Positions 56,462 to 64,000 of a stretch of DNA of 64,000 bases are shown one piece after another. Every line of letters begins with the position of its first letter. Positions within the stretch are counted from its first letter, which is position 1. The notes under the pieces were generated by a model, which had not been told where the DNA came from, ran no database searches, and was given only the letters and a program-made list of their open reading frames with translations. This DNA is from Isoptericola cucumis. Its GTDB lineage: Bacteria > Actinomycetota > Actinomycetes > Actinomycetales > Cellulomonadaceae. A program made the translations under genes and the position numbers. The stretch covers positions 1 to 64,000 of the forward strand of contig NZ_BMDG01000007.1 of the NCBI RefSeq assembly GCF_014635665.1. The letters run 5' to 3'.

Positions 56462-56536
56462 GTGTCTCTCCCGCCTGTGCAGCCGGCCTGTGCAGCCGAG
56501 CCGTCGTGACCCGTCCCGTGTGGAAGGCTAGCGGCC

Positions 56537-57526
56537 GTGGACCTCGATGCCTTCACCGCCGTGCACAGCGACGAGTGGGACCGGCTGCACCGACTCGCAC
56601 GCAGGCGCCGGCTCGACGGCGCCGAGGCGGACGAGCTGGTGCGCCTGTACCAGGCGGTCGCCACGCACCTGTCCACGGTGCGCTCGGCGGCCCCCGACCC
56701 GGTGCTCGTCACGCGGCTTTCCGACCTGCTGACCCGCGCCCGCGTGCGCATCGGCGGCACGCACGAGCCGGCGTGGTCCGACGTGACCCGGTTCGTCGCC
56801 GTCGACGTCCCCGCGGCCCTGTACCGGATCCGGTGGTGGTCGCTCGCCGTCATCGTCGGCTGCCTGGCGATCGGCGTCGTGTCCGGGGTGTGGGTCGCGA
56901 CCCAGCCGGAGGCGCTCGCCGCCATGGGCACGCCGTCGGAGCGCGAGGAGTACGTCCAGAACGCCTTCGCGTCGTACTACGACCCGGGGGCGTCGTTCGC
57001 CGCCATGGTGTGGACCAACAACGCGTGGATCGCGGCGCAGTGCGTCGGCCTCGGGATCACCGGGGTGTGGCCCGTGTGGGTGCTGCTGCAGAACGCCGTG
57101 TCGGTGGGCGCCACCGGCGGGATGATGGCGGCCTACGACGAGCTGGACGTCTTCCTGCAGCTCATCGCGCCGCACGGGCTGCTGGAGCTCACGGCCGTCT
57201 TCGTCGCGGGAGCCGCGGGCCTGCGGATCTTCTGGACCTGGGTGGACCCCGGCCCGCGGCGCCGGGTCGTGGCCCTCGCGCAGGAGGGGCGCGCGCTGAT
57301 CACCGTGGCCGTCGGGCTCGCCGGGGCGCTCGCGCTGTCCGGCCTGGTCGAGGGGTTCGTCACGGGCTCCGCCCTGCCGTGGTGGCTCAAGATCGCGATC
57401 GGCGCCCTCGCGCTCGCGGCGTTCTGGACGTACGTGCTGGTCCTCGGGCGGCGGGCCACGCAGGCCGGGTTCACCGGTGACCTGGACGCCGACCGCGCCG
57501 GCGAGGTCGTGCCCACGGCGGGCTGA
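56537..57526 (+). CDS. SpoIIM-like (stage II sporulation protein M family) membrane protein
   Basis: A 329-residue protein. A cytoplasmic helical start (~1-100; ADELVRLYQAVATHLSTVRS) is followed by about five hydrophobic helices. YVQNAFASYYDPGASFAAMV and FLQLIAPHGLLELTAVFVAG are conserved in the SpoIIM/DUF95 family. It does not imply sporulation: homologues in non-sporulating actinobacteria accompany RDD, DUF58 and MoxR genes, as here. GGAAGG lies about nine bases before the GTG. It is divergent from the RDD gene and convergent with the DUF58 gene. Confidence 0.88.
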   Translation: MDLDAFTAVHSDEWDRLHRLARRRRLDGAEADELVRLYQAVATHLSTVRSAAPDPVLVTRLSDLLTRARVRIGGTHEPAWSDVTRFVAVDVPAALYRIRWWSLAVIVGCLAIGVVSGVWVATQPEALAAMGTPSEREEYVQNAFASYYDPGASFAAMVWTNNAWIAAQCVGLGITGVWPVWVLLQNAVSVGATGGMMAAYDELDVFLQLIAPHGLLELTAVFVAGAAGLRIFWTWVDPGPRRRVVALAQEGRALITVAVGLAGALALSGLVEGFVTGSALPWWLKIAIGALALAAFWTYVLVLGRRATQAGFTGDLDADRAGEVVPTAG

Positions 57527-57582
57527 CGGGCGGGCCCGACGAGCGGGGCGCCGGCGGGGAGGTCGCGGTCGGCGCCCGGGCG

Positions 57583-58989
57583 TCAGAGGCGCCCGGCGGC
57601 CTTGAGCGCGAGGTACGTGTCGGCGAGCCGCGGGGCGAGCTCGTCCGGCATCGCCTCGACGACCTCGACACCGTGCTGGCGCAGCACCGCCGAGACGGCC
57701 GAGCGCTCGAGGTCGCCGCGGGCGGCCGCGGCGGCGTCGTAGACGGCGGCCGACGACGACCGGTCGGCCCGCAGCCGGGCGACCTCCGCGTCGGCCACCG
57801 ACGCGACGACGACCTGGTGGGTTCCCGTGAGCTGCCCGACCACCGGCAGCAGGCCGGTCTCGACCGCGGCGGGGTCGAGCGTCGTGAGCAGCACGACCAG
57901 GGACCGTTGCGAGACCCGGGAGCGCACCTGCCCCACCAGCCCGGTCCAGTCGGTCTCGAGGAGCGCGGGCTCCACGACGGCCAGGCCGTCGGCGAGCGCG
58001 GGCAGCAGCCGTGGCCCCGACGCCCCCGCCACCCGGGTGCGCAGCGCGCGGTCGTAGGCGAGCACCTGGACGCGGTCGCCGGCCCGGTCGGCGAGCGCGG
58101 ACAGCAGCAGCGCCGCCTCGACGCTCGCCTCCAGCCGCGTGCCGCCGAGCGTCGGCTCGGTCGTGTCGTCCGGCTCGGCCGCCTCCGTCGGGGCGTCCGG
58201 CGCGGGCTCGGGCCCGGTGCCGCCGATGCGGGCGGCGGAGGTGCGGCCGGTGTCCAGCACGACCACGACGCGGCGGTCGCGCTCCGGCCGCCAGGTGCGC
58301 ACCACGACCTCGCTGCGTCGCGCGGTCGCCCGCCAGTCGATGGAGCGCACGTCGTCGCCCACCACGTACTCGCGCAGCGAGTCGAACTCGGTGCCCTCGC
58401 CGCGCACCTGCACGGCGGCGCGGCCGTCCATCTCCCGCAGCCGGGCGAGCCGGGAGGGCAGGTGGCGGCGGCTGGAGAACTCGGGCAGCACGCGGATCGT
58501 GCCCGGCACGGGCAGGGAGGCCTGGCGCCCCGCGAGGCCGAGGGGTCCGAGCGACCGGACCGTCACGGGCCCGGCGGTCCGGTCGCCCCGGCGGGTGGGC
58601 CGCAGCGGGGTGCGCACGCGCGCCGACTCGCCGGCGGCCAGCCGGACGTCGTGCCGCGCGGAGCGGGCCAGCACGGGGCCGCCCGCGGTGCGCGCCGGCG
58701 CGTCGGTCACGAGGGACGGCGGCCACGCGTCGCGCACGACGGCGCGCAGCCGGCGCCGGGACGTGTTGGTCAGCACCAGCTCCGAGCGGGTGAGCACGCC
58801 GAGCCGCACCGCGCGCGGCACCCGTCGCTGCAGCGCGACGTCGCGGGGGGACGCCGCCCACACGACGTCGACCACGCACGCCGCGGCGACGACGAGCGCC
58901 CACACGAGGACCGTCCCCGGCACGGGGAACAGCACGACGGGCACGACGCCGAGGGCCGCCAGGGCCACGGCCCGCCAGGTCAGCGCCAT
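57583..58989 (-). CDS. DUF58 family protein
   Basis: A 468-residue protein with two N-terminal hydrophobic helices (residues ~8-45) and a large cytoplasmic or peripheral part. The DUF58 signature is EFDSLREYVVGDDVRSIDW with RRSEVVVRTW, and a vWA-like region follows (VVVVLDTGRTS, VLLTTLDPAA). DUF58 proteins pair with MoxR AAA+ ATPases in chaperone-like complexes. The partner ATPase is encoded 37 bp upstream in the same operon. The acidic, Pro-rich insert near residues 245-275 is variable. Confidence 0.93.
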   Translation of the reverse strand: MALTWRAVALAALGVVPVVLFPVPGTVLVWALVVAAACVVDVVWAASPRDVALQRRVPRAVRLGVLTRSELVLTNTSRRRLRAVVRDAWPPSLVTDAPARTAGGPVLARSARHDVRLAAGESARVRTPLRPTRRGDRTAGPVTVRSLGPLGLAGRQASLPVPGTIRVLPEFSSRRHLPSRLARLREMDGRAAVQVRGEGTEFDSLREYVVGDDVRSIDWRATARRSEVVVRTWRPERDRRVVVVLDTGRTSAARIGGTGPEPAPDAPTEAAEPDDTTEPTLGGTRLEASVEAALLLSALADRAGDRVQVLAYDRALRTRVAGASGPRLLPALADGLAVVEPALLETDWTGLVGQVRSRVSQRSLVVLLTTLDPAAVETGLLPVVGQLTGTHQVVVASVADAEVARLRADRSSSAAVYDAAAAARGDLERSAVSAVLRQHGVEVVEAMPDELAPRLADTYLALKAAGRL

Positions 58990-59026
58990 CGCACCGACCT
59001 CGCGGGCGATCCGGGTCCGGGCGCGG

Positions 59027-60118
59027 TCATCGGGGGACCGGCACCGAGGCGAGCACGGACGACAGCACGCTCTCGGCGGTGACGCCCTCCAGCTCCGCCT
59101 CGGGCCGCAGCTGCACGCGGTGGCGCAGGGTCGGGTGGGCGAGCGCCTTGACGTCGTCGGGCGTGACGTACGAGCGCCCGGACAGCCACGCCCACGCCCG
59201 GGACGTCGCGAGCAGGGCGGTGGCGCCGCGCGGCGACACCCCGAGCGACAGCGACGGCGACTGCCGGGTCGCGCGGCACACGTCGACGGCGTACCCGAGC
59301 ACCTCGGGCGCGACCTGTACCTCCCGGACCTCGGCCCGGGCCCGGCCCAGCACCTCGGCGCCGGCGACGGCGCGCACGCCCGCGGCCGCGAGGTCGCGCG
59401 GGTCGAAGCCGGCGGCGTGACGGGCGAGCACCTCGATCTCGTGGTCCCGGTCCGGCACCGGCAGCACGACCTTGAGCAGGAACCGGTCGAGCTGGGCCTC
59501 CGGCAGCGGGTACGTGCCCTCGTGCTCCACCGGGTTCTGGGTCGCGATCACGACGAACGGGTCCGGCAGCGGGCGCGGGACGCCGTCGACGGACACCTGC
59601 CGCTCCTCCATCGCCTCCAGCAGGGAGGCCTGCGTCTTCGGCGGCGTCCGGTTGATCTCGTCGGCGAGCAGCAGGTTCGTGAAGACCGGGCCCTCGCGGA
59701 ACGAGAACTCCGCGGTGCGGGCGTCGTAGACGAGCGAGCCCGTGACGTCGCCCGGCATGAGGTCGGGCGTGAACTGCACCCGCTTGGTGGACAGGTCCAG
59801 CGACGCGCCCAGGGCCCGCACCAGCAGCGTCTTGGCCACGCCGGGCACGCCCTCGAGCAGCACGTGCCCGGAGCACAGCAGCGCGATGAGCAGGCTCGTC
59901 ACGGCGGAGTCCTGGCCGACCACCGCCTTGCCCACCTCCTGGCGCACGCCCGCGAGCGCGGTGCGCAGCTCGCGCGACGGCGACGCGGCGGCCGGCGCGC
60001 CGGCAGCGGCCTGCTCGGTCGGCGGCTCGCTGGGCTGCTCGCTGGGCTGCTCGCTGGGCTGCTCGCTCGCCGGTGCGGCCTCGGCGGCGGGCGTCGGGGT
60101 GTCGTCGGGGGTCGTCAC
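59027..60118 (-). CDS. MoxR family AAA+ ATPase
   Basis: A 363-residue ATPase. Walker A is LLEGVPGVAKTLLVRAL, Walker B NLLLADEINRTPPKTQ, sensor-1 VVIATQNPVEHEGTYPLPEA, and the C-terminal LGVSPRGATALL is the usual MoxR helical region. The first 45 residues are disordered and include three Ser-Glu-Gln-Pro units. The GTG overlaps the upstream stop (GTGA). It probably works with the DUF58 protein to mature a protein or complex at the envelope. Confidence 0.95.
   Translation of the reverse strand: MTTPDDTPTPAAEAAPASEQPSEQPSEQPSEPPTEQAAAGAPAAASPSRELRTALAGVRQEVGKAVVGQDSAVTSLLIALLCSGHVLLEGVPGVAKTLLVRALGASLDLSTKRVQFTPDLMPGDVTGSLVYDARTAEFSFREGPVFTNLLLADEINRTPPKTQASLLEAMEERQVSVDGVPRPLPDPFVVIATQNPVEHEGTYPLPEAQLDRFLLKVVLPVPDRDHEIEVLARHAAGFDPRDLAAAGVRAVAGAEVLGRARAEVREVQVAPEVLGYAVDVCRATRQSPSLSLGVSPRGATALLATSRAWAWLSGRSYVTPDDVKALAHPTLRHRVQLRPEAELEGVTAESVLSSVLASVPVPR
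60027..60062. repeat. Three 12-bp tandem repeats in the moxR gene
   Basis: The 12-base unit TCGCTGGGCTGC (top strand) occurs three times in a row, encoding Ser-Glu-Gln-Pro repeats in the disordered start of the MoxR protein. Being a multiple of three, copy changes would keep the frame. Confidence 0.8.
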
Positions 60119-61365
60119 GATCGGTGGACCTCGCTCTCCAGGATGTCGAGCCGGCGGGCGAGCGCGGTGAGCGCCTCGTCGTCGGCCGGTGGGGGACCGT
60201 ACAGCAGGTCGACGACCTCCTGCGGCGGGCGGCCGGTGGCGCGCCCGACGGCGTCGGTGAGTGCGGTGGCGTCGGCGGACCGGGGCACGCCCAGGCGCCG
60301 CGCGACGCGCTCGGCGGCCGCGGCCCGCAGGCCGGCCGCCGCGTGCCCGCGGGACCGGGCGCGCCGGTACAGGCGCCCGCGCCCGCGGGTCGTCTCGGAG
60401 GCGCGCACGACGACGGGCAGCGTCTCGGGCACGACGGCGCCGAGCCGGCGGCCGCGCCACACGGCCGCGACGAGCGCGACCAGGAGCGCCCACAGCCCGA
60501 CCGTGCCGGCCCAGGGCGGCAGCAGCGAGCCCGTCGGGGCCGAGGGGTCGTCGTCCTCGCGCGTGGTCGTGATGTCGAGCGGGTCCTGCACGAGCCACAC
60601 CAGCCGCTCGTGGCCGCCCAGCAGGCCCAGGGCGAGGGCGGCGTTCCCGTCGTCCAGCACGGCGTCGTTGCGCAGGAACGACGGGTCGTCGACGAGCGTC
60701 ACCGGGCGGACGTCGCCGGGCACGCCGCCGCCGTCGAGGGCGGGGCGTACCGCGACCTGGGCGAGCCCCGCGCCGTCGTCCCCGGGCCAGCAGAGCGTGA
60801 CGTCCGAGGACGCGCCGGTCGCGGCGCGCAGCCCGCTCGCGAGGGTCAGGTCACCGGCGGCGCGCGCCACCGGCAGGTCGCACCGTGGGGCGACGGGGCC
60901 GACCGGGTCGCCGACGGGCGTGCGCGAGACGGCGCCCTCGGAGACGGTGCGCACCAGGTCGTCGCCGGCGCCCGCGAGGACCAGGTCGGCGCCGGCGGTG
61001 GCCAGGGCGTCGGCCTGCTCGGGCAGCATGTAGGGCGACGGGGTGACCAGCAGGGTCGTGCCCGGGCCGGCGGCGGCGACCGCGTCAGCCACGCGGGTGA
61101 CGTGCTCGATCTCGACGCCCTGGTGCTCGAGCACCTGGGCGGTCGCCCGCGCGCCCGTGGGCTGGGCGTTGTCGGGGGCGTAGGCGGTCGTCGACGACGG
61201 GGGCCGCGAGATCGCGAGGACGGTGACGACCAGGGCGAGCACGGCGAGCACGAGCACCGCCCAGCGGGCCCGGTGCCAGCGGCGGGCGGTGCGGCTGCCC
61301 GCGGTGGTCCCGTCCCCGGTGACGACGGGCGCGACGACGGTGTCGTCCATGACGGGTGCGGTCAC
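60115..61365 (-). CDS. DUF4350 domain membrane protein
   Basis: A 416-residue protein. One hydrophobic helix (residues ~35-53) precedes an extracytoplasmic-looking DUF4350 segment (TTAYAPDNAQPTGARATAQV, PGTTLLVTPSPYMLP). A second helix lies near 288-306 (WAGTVGLWALLVALVAAVW), followed by a cytoplasmic tail. Both ends show 4-nt overlaps with neighbours (GTGA), so the whole DUF7847-like/DUF4129/DUF4350/MoxR/DUF58 set is one operon. Function is unknown; a structural role with MoxR is the usual guess. Confidence 0.88.
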   Translation of the reverse strand: MTAPVMDDTVVAPVVTGDGTTAGSRTARRWHRARWAVLVLAVLALVVTVLAISRPPSSTTAYAPDNAQPTGARATAQVLEHQGVEIEHVTRVADAVAAAGPGTTLLVTPSPYMLPEQADALATAGADLVLAGAGDDLVRTVSEGAVSRTPVGDPVGPVAPRCDLPVARAAGDLTLASGLRAATGASSDVTLCWPGDDGAGLAQVAVRPALDGGGVPGDVRPVTLVDDPSFLRNDAVLDDGNAALALGLLGGHERLVWLVQDPLDITTTREDDDPSAPTGSLLPPWAGTVGLWALLVALVAAVWRGRRLGAVVPETLPVVVRASETTRGRGRLYRRARSRGHAAAGLRAAAAERVARRLGVPRSADATALTDAVGRATGRPPQEVVDLLYGPPPADDEALTALARRLDILESEVHRS

Positions 61366-62114
61366 GGCGCCGACCCGCCCTCCGCGTCGCCGGTGCCACC
61401 GCCGGCCGCCGCACCGACGACGGGCCGCGGCGGACGCTGGGCGGAGACCTGCGCGTCGAGCTCGCGCATCGCGGCGTCGTCGCCCGGACCGGCGGGCAGC
61501 GTGCCGTAGCAGATGTCGTCGAACCGGCGGGCGCCGTCGTGCAGGCCCGCCGCCACCGACGGCAGCCGCGCGCCGGCCGCGGACGCCGCCTCCTGGGCCG
61601 TACGGCCGGGGCGCTCGTCCAGCACGACCCGCTCCTCGAGACCGCGCACGACGGCGCGGAACCGGTCGAGCACCGCGGCGGCCCAGTCGCCGCGGGCGGC
61701 CGCGGCGTCGGCGGCGGACCGCAGCTCGGCGGAGGTGCGCGAGTCGTCGTCGAGCACGGTGACCGAGCGGCGCGGGCGGCGCGAGAGCCGCACCGGACCC
61801 GCCACGCGCCAGGCCACCAGCGCGACCACCACGACGGCGAGCACCAGCAGGATCGCCAGCGGGAGCCGCCCGCCGTCGAACGCGGGCAACCCGTCGAACA
61901 GGTCACCGAACCAGGTCAGCAGGCGCTCCAGCAGCGACGGGGACTGCGCGTACTCCGGCCGCGACAGCTCCTCAAGCAGCCACTGGTGGGCGGTCTCGCG
62001 GTCCGGGTCCACCGGGACGTCGGTGAGCACGGCGCGGGCCACCTCGGGCAGGTACGAGGTCGCGGCCGAGAACAGGGCCGCGAGCGCGGGCCCGACCGCC
62101 GCCGGGGTGGTCAC
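61362..62114 (-). CDS. DUF4129 domain protein
   Basis: A 250-residue protein with one central hydrophobic helix (LPLAILLVLAVVVVALVAW, about residues 83-101). The C-terminal DUF4129 region holds the family's helical core: ARGDWAAAVLDRFRAVVRGL, EERVVLDERPGRTAQEAA and RRFDDICYGTLPA. The start is the GTG that overlaps the upstream stop. Its C-terminal tail is Gly/Ala-rich. It is part of the MoxR operon; DUF4129 is often found fused to transglutaminase domains, but not here. Confidence 0.9.
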   Translation of the reverse strand: MTTPAAVGPALAALFSAATSYLPEVARAVLTDVPVDPDRETAHQWLLEELSRPEYAQSPSLLERLLTWFGDLFDGLPAFDGGRLPLAILLVLAVVVVALVAWRVAGPVRLSRRPRRSVTVLDDDSRTSAELRSAADAAAARGDWAAAVLDRFRAVVRGLEERVVLDERPGRTAQEAASAAGARLPSVAAGLHDGARRFDDICYGTLPAGPGDDAAMRELDAQVSAQRPPRPVVGAAAGGGTGDAEGGSAP

Positions 62115-63331
62115 CGGGTGGTGCCCGACGGGCCGCCGGCCTGGGGCTGGGCCGCGGCCGTGGCGAGCTGGACGTCGAGACCCTCGCGGCGCATGCGCAC
62201 GTCGATGTACAGGATGGCGACCACCGAGGACAGGAAGATCGTCGTGATGGCCGTCGAGATCACGGTCGCGAGCACCAGCGTCAGGACGGTGCCGAGCGTG
62301 GCAGCGCCCGTCCCGGACGTGCTGAGGAAGCCGGAACCGAGCTGGATCGGGTACGTGATGATGCTGGAGGCGACGTTGACGATGATCGACGCCAGCAGGT
62401 AGATGCCGAACAGGCGCCAGAACGAGCCGCGGGTGAGCCGCCAGGCCCGGGCGAGCGTCGTGCCGAGCCCTCGGCCCTCGAGCGCGAGCGCCGGGGCGAC
62501 GAGGCCGAGGCGGACGCCGAACCACACGGCGCCGGCGATCAGGACCAGGATCATGAGCACCGTCAGCGCGACCGCCGCGCCGGTCGCCTGCTCGCCGAGG
62601 CCGACGATGACCAGGACGAGGACGAGCGTCCACACGGCCATCAGGACGATGACGCCCAGCGTGCGCAGCAGCGCCCAGCCGATGAGGACGCCGACGCGCG
62701 GGCGGACGCGGGACCAGACCTCGCGCACCGTGAGCTTGCGCCCGATGACCGACTGGCTGACCGACACCGTGAGGATGCCCTCGACGACCGGCGCGGCCAG
62801 CAGCACGGTCACCAGGGAGCCGAGAGACGTGGCGACGACCTGGGCGTACATCGTGTCGAAGCCGGCGAGCTCGGGCTCCTCCGCCGTCACCGAACCGAAG
62901 GTCGCCGCCAGGCTCGGCACCACCAGCTGCCCGACGAGCACCCCCAGCACCGTCGCGACCAGCAGGACGAGCGTGGCGACACCGAGCATCACGCCGGGGT
63001 TGTGCCGGATCGCGGAGAACGCGCCGTCGTAGATCTCGCCGAGCGTGAGCGGACGCAGCGGCACGATGCCGGGCTTGGCCGCCTGCGGGCCGTAGGGGGA
63101 GCCGTACGGGTTCGGGGCACCCGGCCCCGGCTGCCCGCCGCCGTACTGGCCCTGCCCGTGCTGGCCCCCGTGCTGGCCCTGGCCGTACTGGCCGCCGCCG
63201 TACTGACCCTGCCCGTGCTGGCCCGGCGGCGGGCCGGGAGGCGCGGCGTCCGGTCCGGGCTGGCCGTACCGGGGCGGCTGCGGTGCGTCGCCCCAGCCGG
63301 ACGGCGGGGCGGGCTGGTCGGGGGTGGACAT
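62111..63331 (-). CDS. Multi-pass membrane protein with Gly/Gln-rich N-terminus
   Basis: A 406-residue protein. Residues 1-85 are low-complexity Pro/Gly/Gln/Tyr/His repeats (QHGQGQYGGG-type units). The rest has about six hydrophobic helices starting after IVPLRPLTLGEIYDGAFSAI, a segment typical of the glycerophosphodiester-phosphodiesterase membrane-domain-like family found upstream of DUF4129 in actinobacteria. RAWRLTRGSFWRLFGIYLLA is another conserved part. No catalytic domain is attached. GGGAGG precedes the ATG at 63331, preferred over a start 14 codons upstream. It heads the MoxR operon and diverges from mtrA. Confidence 0.83.
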   Translation of the reverse strand: MSTPDQPAPPSGWGDAPQPPRYGQPGPDAAPPGPPPGQHGQGQYGGGQYGQGQHGGQHGQGQYGGGQPGPGAPNPYGSPYGPQAAKPGIVPLRPLTLGEIYDGAFSAIRHNPGVMLGVATLVLLVATVLGVLVGQLVVPSLAATFGSVTAEEPELAGFDTMYAQVVATSLGSLVTVLLAAPVVEGILTVSVSQSVIGRKLTVREVWSRVRPRVGVLIGWALLRTLGVIVLMAVWTLVLVLVIVGLGEQATGAAVALTVLMILVLIAGAVWFGVRLGLVAPALALEGRGLGTTLARAWRLTRGSFWRLFGIYLLASIIVNVASSIITYPIQLGSGFLSTSGTGAATLGTVLTLVLATVISTAITTIFLSSVVAILYIDVRMRREGLDVQLATAAAQPQAGGPSGTTR

Positions 63332-63500
63332 CGCGGCCTCCCGGGCTGCAGGGCGGTCGGTGGGCCCGGACACGGGACGTGGGCCGGGCGGCGGGGGCGG
63401 GACGCTGCGCGTCCGCCGGTGAGCACGACCCTAGTACGCGCGAACCCGCGGCGGCGCGACGTTTCCACCGGTGAGGGCTGCCGCCTGGCATCATGACCCC

Positions 63501-64000
63501 ATGAAGTCCCGAATCCTCGTGGTCGACGACGACATCGCCCTGTCCGAGATGATCGGCATCGTCCTGCGTTCCGAGGGCTTCGAGCCGACGTTCTGCGCGA
63601 GCGGCGACGGCGCGCTCACGGCCTTCCACGACGAGCAGCCCGACCTCGTCCTGCTCGACCTCATGCTGCCGGGCAAGGACGGCATCGAGGTCGCCCGCGA
63701 GATCCGCGCCGAGTCGGGCGTCCCCATCATCATGCTCACCGCGAAGACGGACACGGTCGACGTCGTCCTCGGCCTGGAGTCCGGCGCCGACGACTACGTG
63801 ACCAAGCCGTTCAAGCCCAAGGAGCTCGTGGCCCGCCTCCGGGCGCGCCTGCGCCGCACCGACGAGCCGGGCCCCGAGCGGCTGCGCGTCGGCGACGTCG
63901 AGATCGACGTCACGGGCCACAGCGTGGTCCGCGACGGCCACCGCATCAGCCTCACGCCGCTGGAGTTCGACCTGCTCGTCGCGCTCGCCCGCAAGCCCTG
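63501..64000 (+). CDS. mtrA: Response regulator MtrA (3' end outside window)
   Basis: The first 166 codons of an OmpR-type regulator. The receiver domain opens ILVVDDDIALSEMIGIVLR, has the phosphoacceptor in LVLLDLMLPGKDG and the conserved Lys in DDYVTKPFKPKEL. The start of the winged-helix domain is visible (RISLTPLEFDLLVALARKP) before the edge. The sequence closely matches actinobacterial MtrA, which with MtrB and LpqB controls cell-wall and division genes, among others. mtrB is expected just beyond the window. A CATCAT six bases upstream of the ATG is a weak -10 candidate. Confidence 0.95.
   Translation, partial: MKSRILVVDDDIALSEMIGIVLRSEGFEPTFCASGDGALTAFHDEQPDLVLLDLMLPGKDGIEVAREIRAESGVPIIMLTAKTDTVDVVLGLESGADDYVTKPFKPKELVARLRARLRRTDEPGPERLRVGDVEIDVTGHSVVRDGHRISLTPLEFDLLVALARKP

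Noticed and set aside
60027-60062. A CRISPR-like repeat
   Set aside because: The units are head to tail without spacers and lie in coding sequence for a disordered Ser-Glu-Gln-Pro stretch.

Overview
The window comes from a very GC-rich actinobacterium. High GC, dense 4-nt GTGA/ATGA start/stop overlaps, an MtrA regulator, a MoxR/DUF58/DUF4129 cluster and a sunset-domain secreted protein all point to Micrococcales, in the neighbourhood of Cellulomonadaceae or Promicromonosporaceae. No rRNA, tRNA, transposase, phage gene or CRISPR array was seen. The family-level placement is inference.

Region 1 (1-15.5 kb) makes a surface glycan. It holds a giant GT2/pyruvyltransferase fusion (cut by the left edge), a sulfotransferase, a GT2, a LicD/methyltransferase fusion, a GlfT2-like galactofuranosyltransferase, a stand-alone pyruvyltransferase, a double glycosyltransferase with a GlfT1-like first half, and UDP-galactopyranose mutase (glf). 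Together these suggest a galactofuranose polymer carrying pyruvate ketals and possibly phospho- and sulfo-groups.

Region 2 (15.5-16.8 kb) is a single AbiEi/DUF559 gene bracketed on both sides by two copies of the same ~58-bp palindromic repeat. Region 3 (16.8-30.6 kb) has an acyltransferase, manA, a second sulfotransferase, a nonulosonate (sialic-acid-like) module in which CMP-sugar synthetase, HAD phosphatase and NeuB-type synthase share one open frame, further glycosyltransferases, and a Wzm/Wzt-type ABC exporter. Region 4 (30.6-43 kb) activates sulfate (TauE, CysC fusion, CysQ, CysD, CysN). It continues with a four-repeat BLIP-like secreted protein, a second AT3-SGNH acyltransferase, a third sulfotransferase, a GT61 enzyme and a methyltransferase. 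The three sulfotransferases beside a PAPS-making module, with no reductive sulfate genes in view, suggest a sulfated surface polymer.

Region 5 (43-50.4 kb) holds a gamma-glutamyltransferase/DUF1275 pair, a glycine-betaine-type ABC uptake operon (ATPase, permease, lipoprotein) behind a 624-bp non-coding stretch, and a secreted basic protein. Region 6 (50.5-64 kb) looks like core chromosome: ahcY, a NarL-type two-component pair, an AT3 protein, RDD and SpoIIM membrane proteins, the DUF58-MoxR-DUF4350-DUF4129 operon, and the start of mtrA at the right edge. manA, sahH and mtrA also lie near each other in mycobacteria, so the glycan genes between manA and ahcY may be an expansion inside an old neighbourhood.
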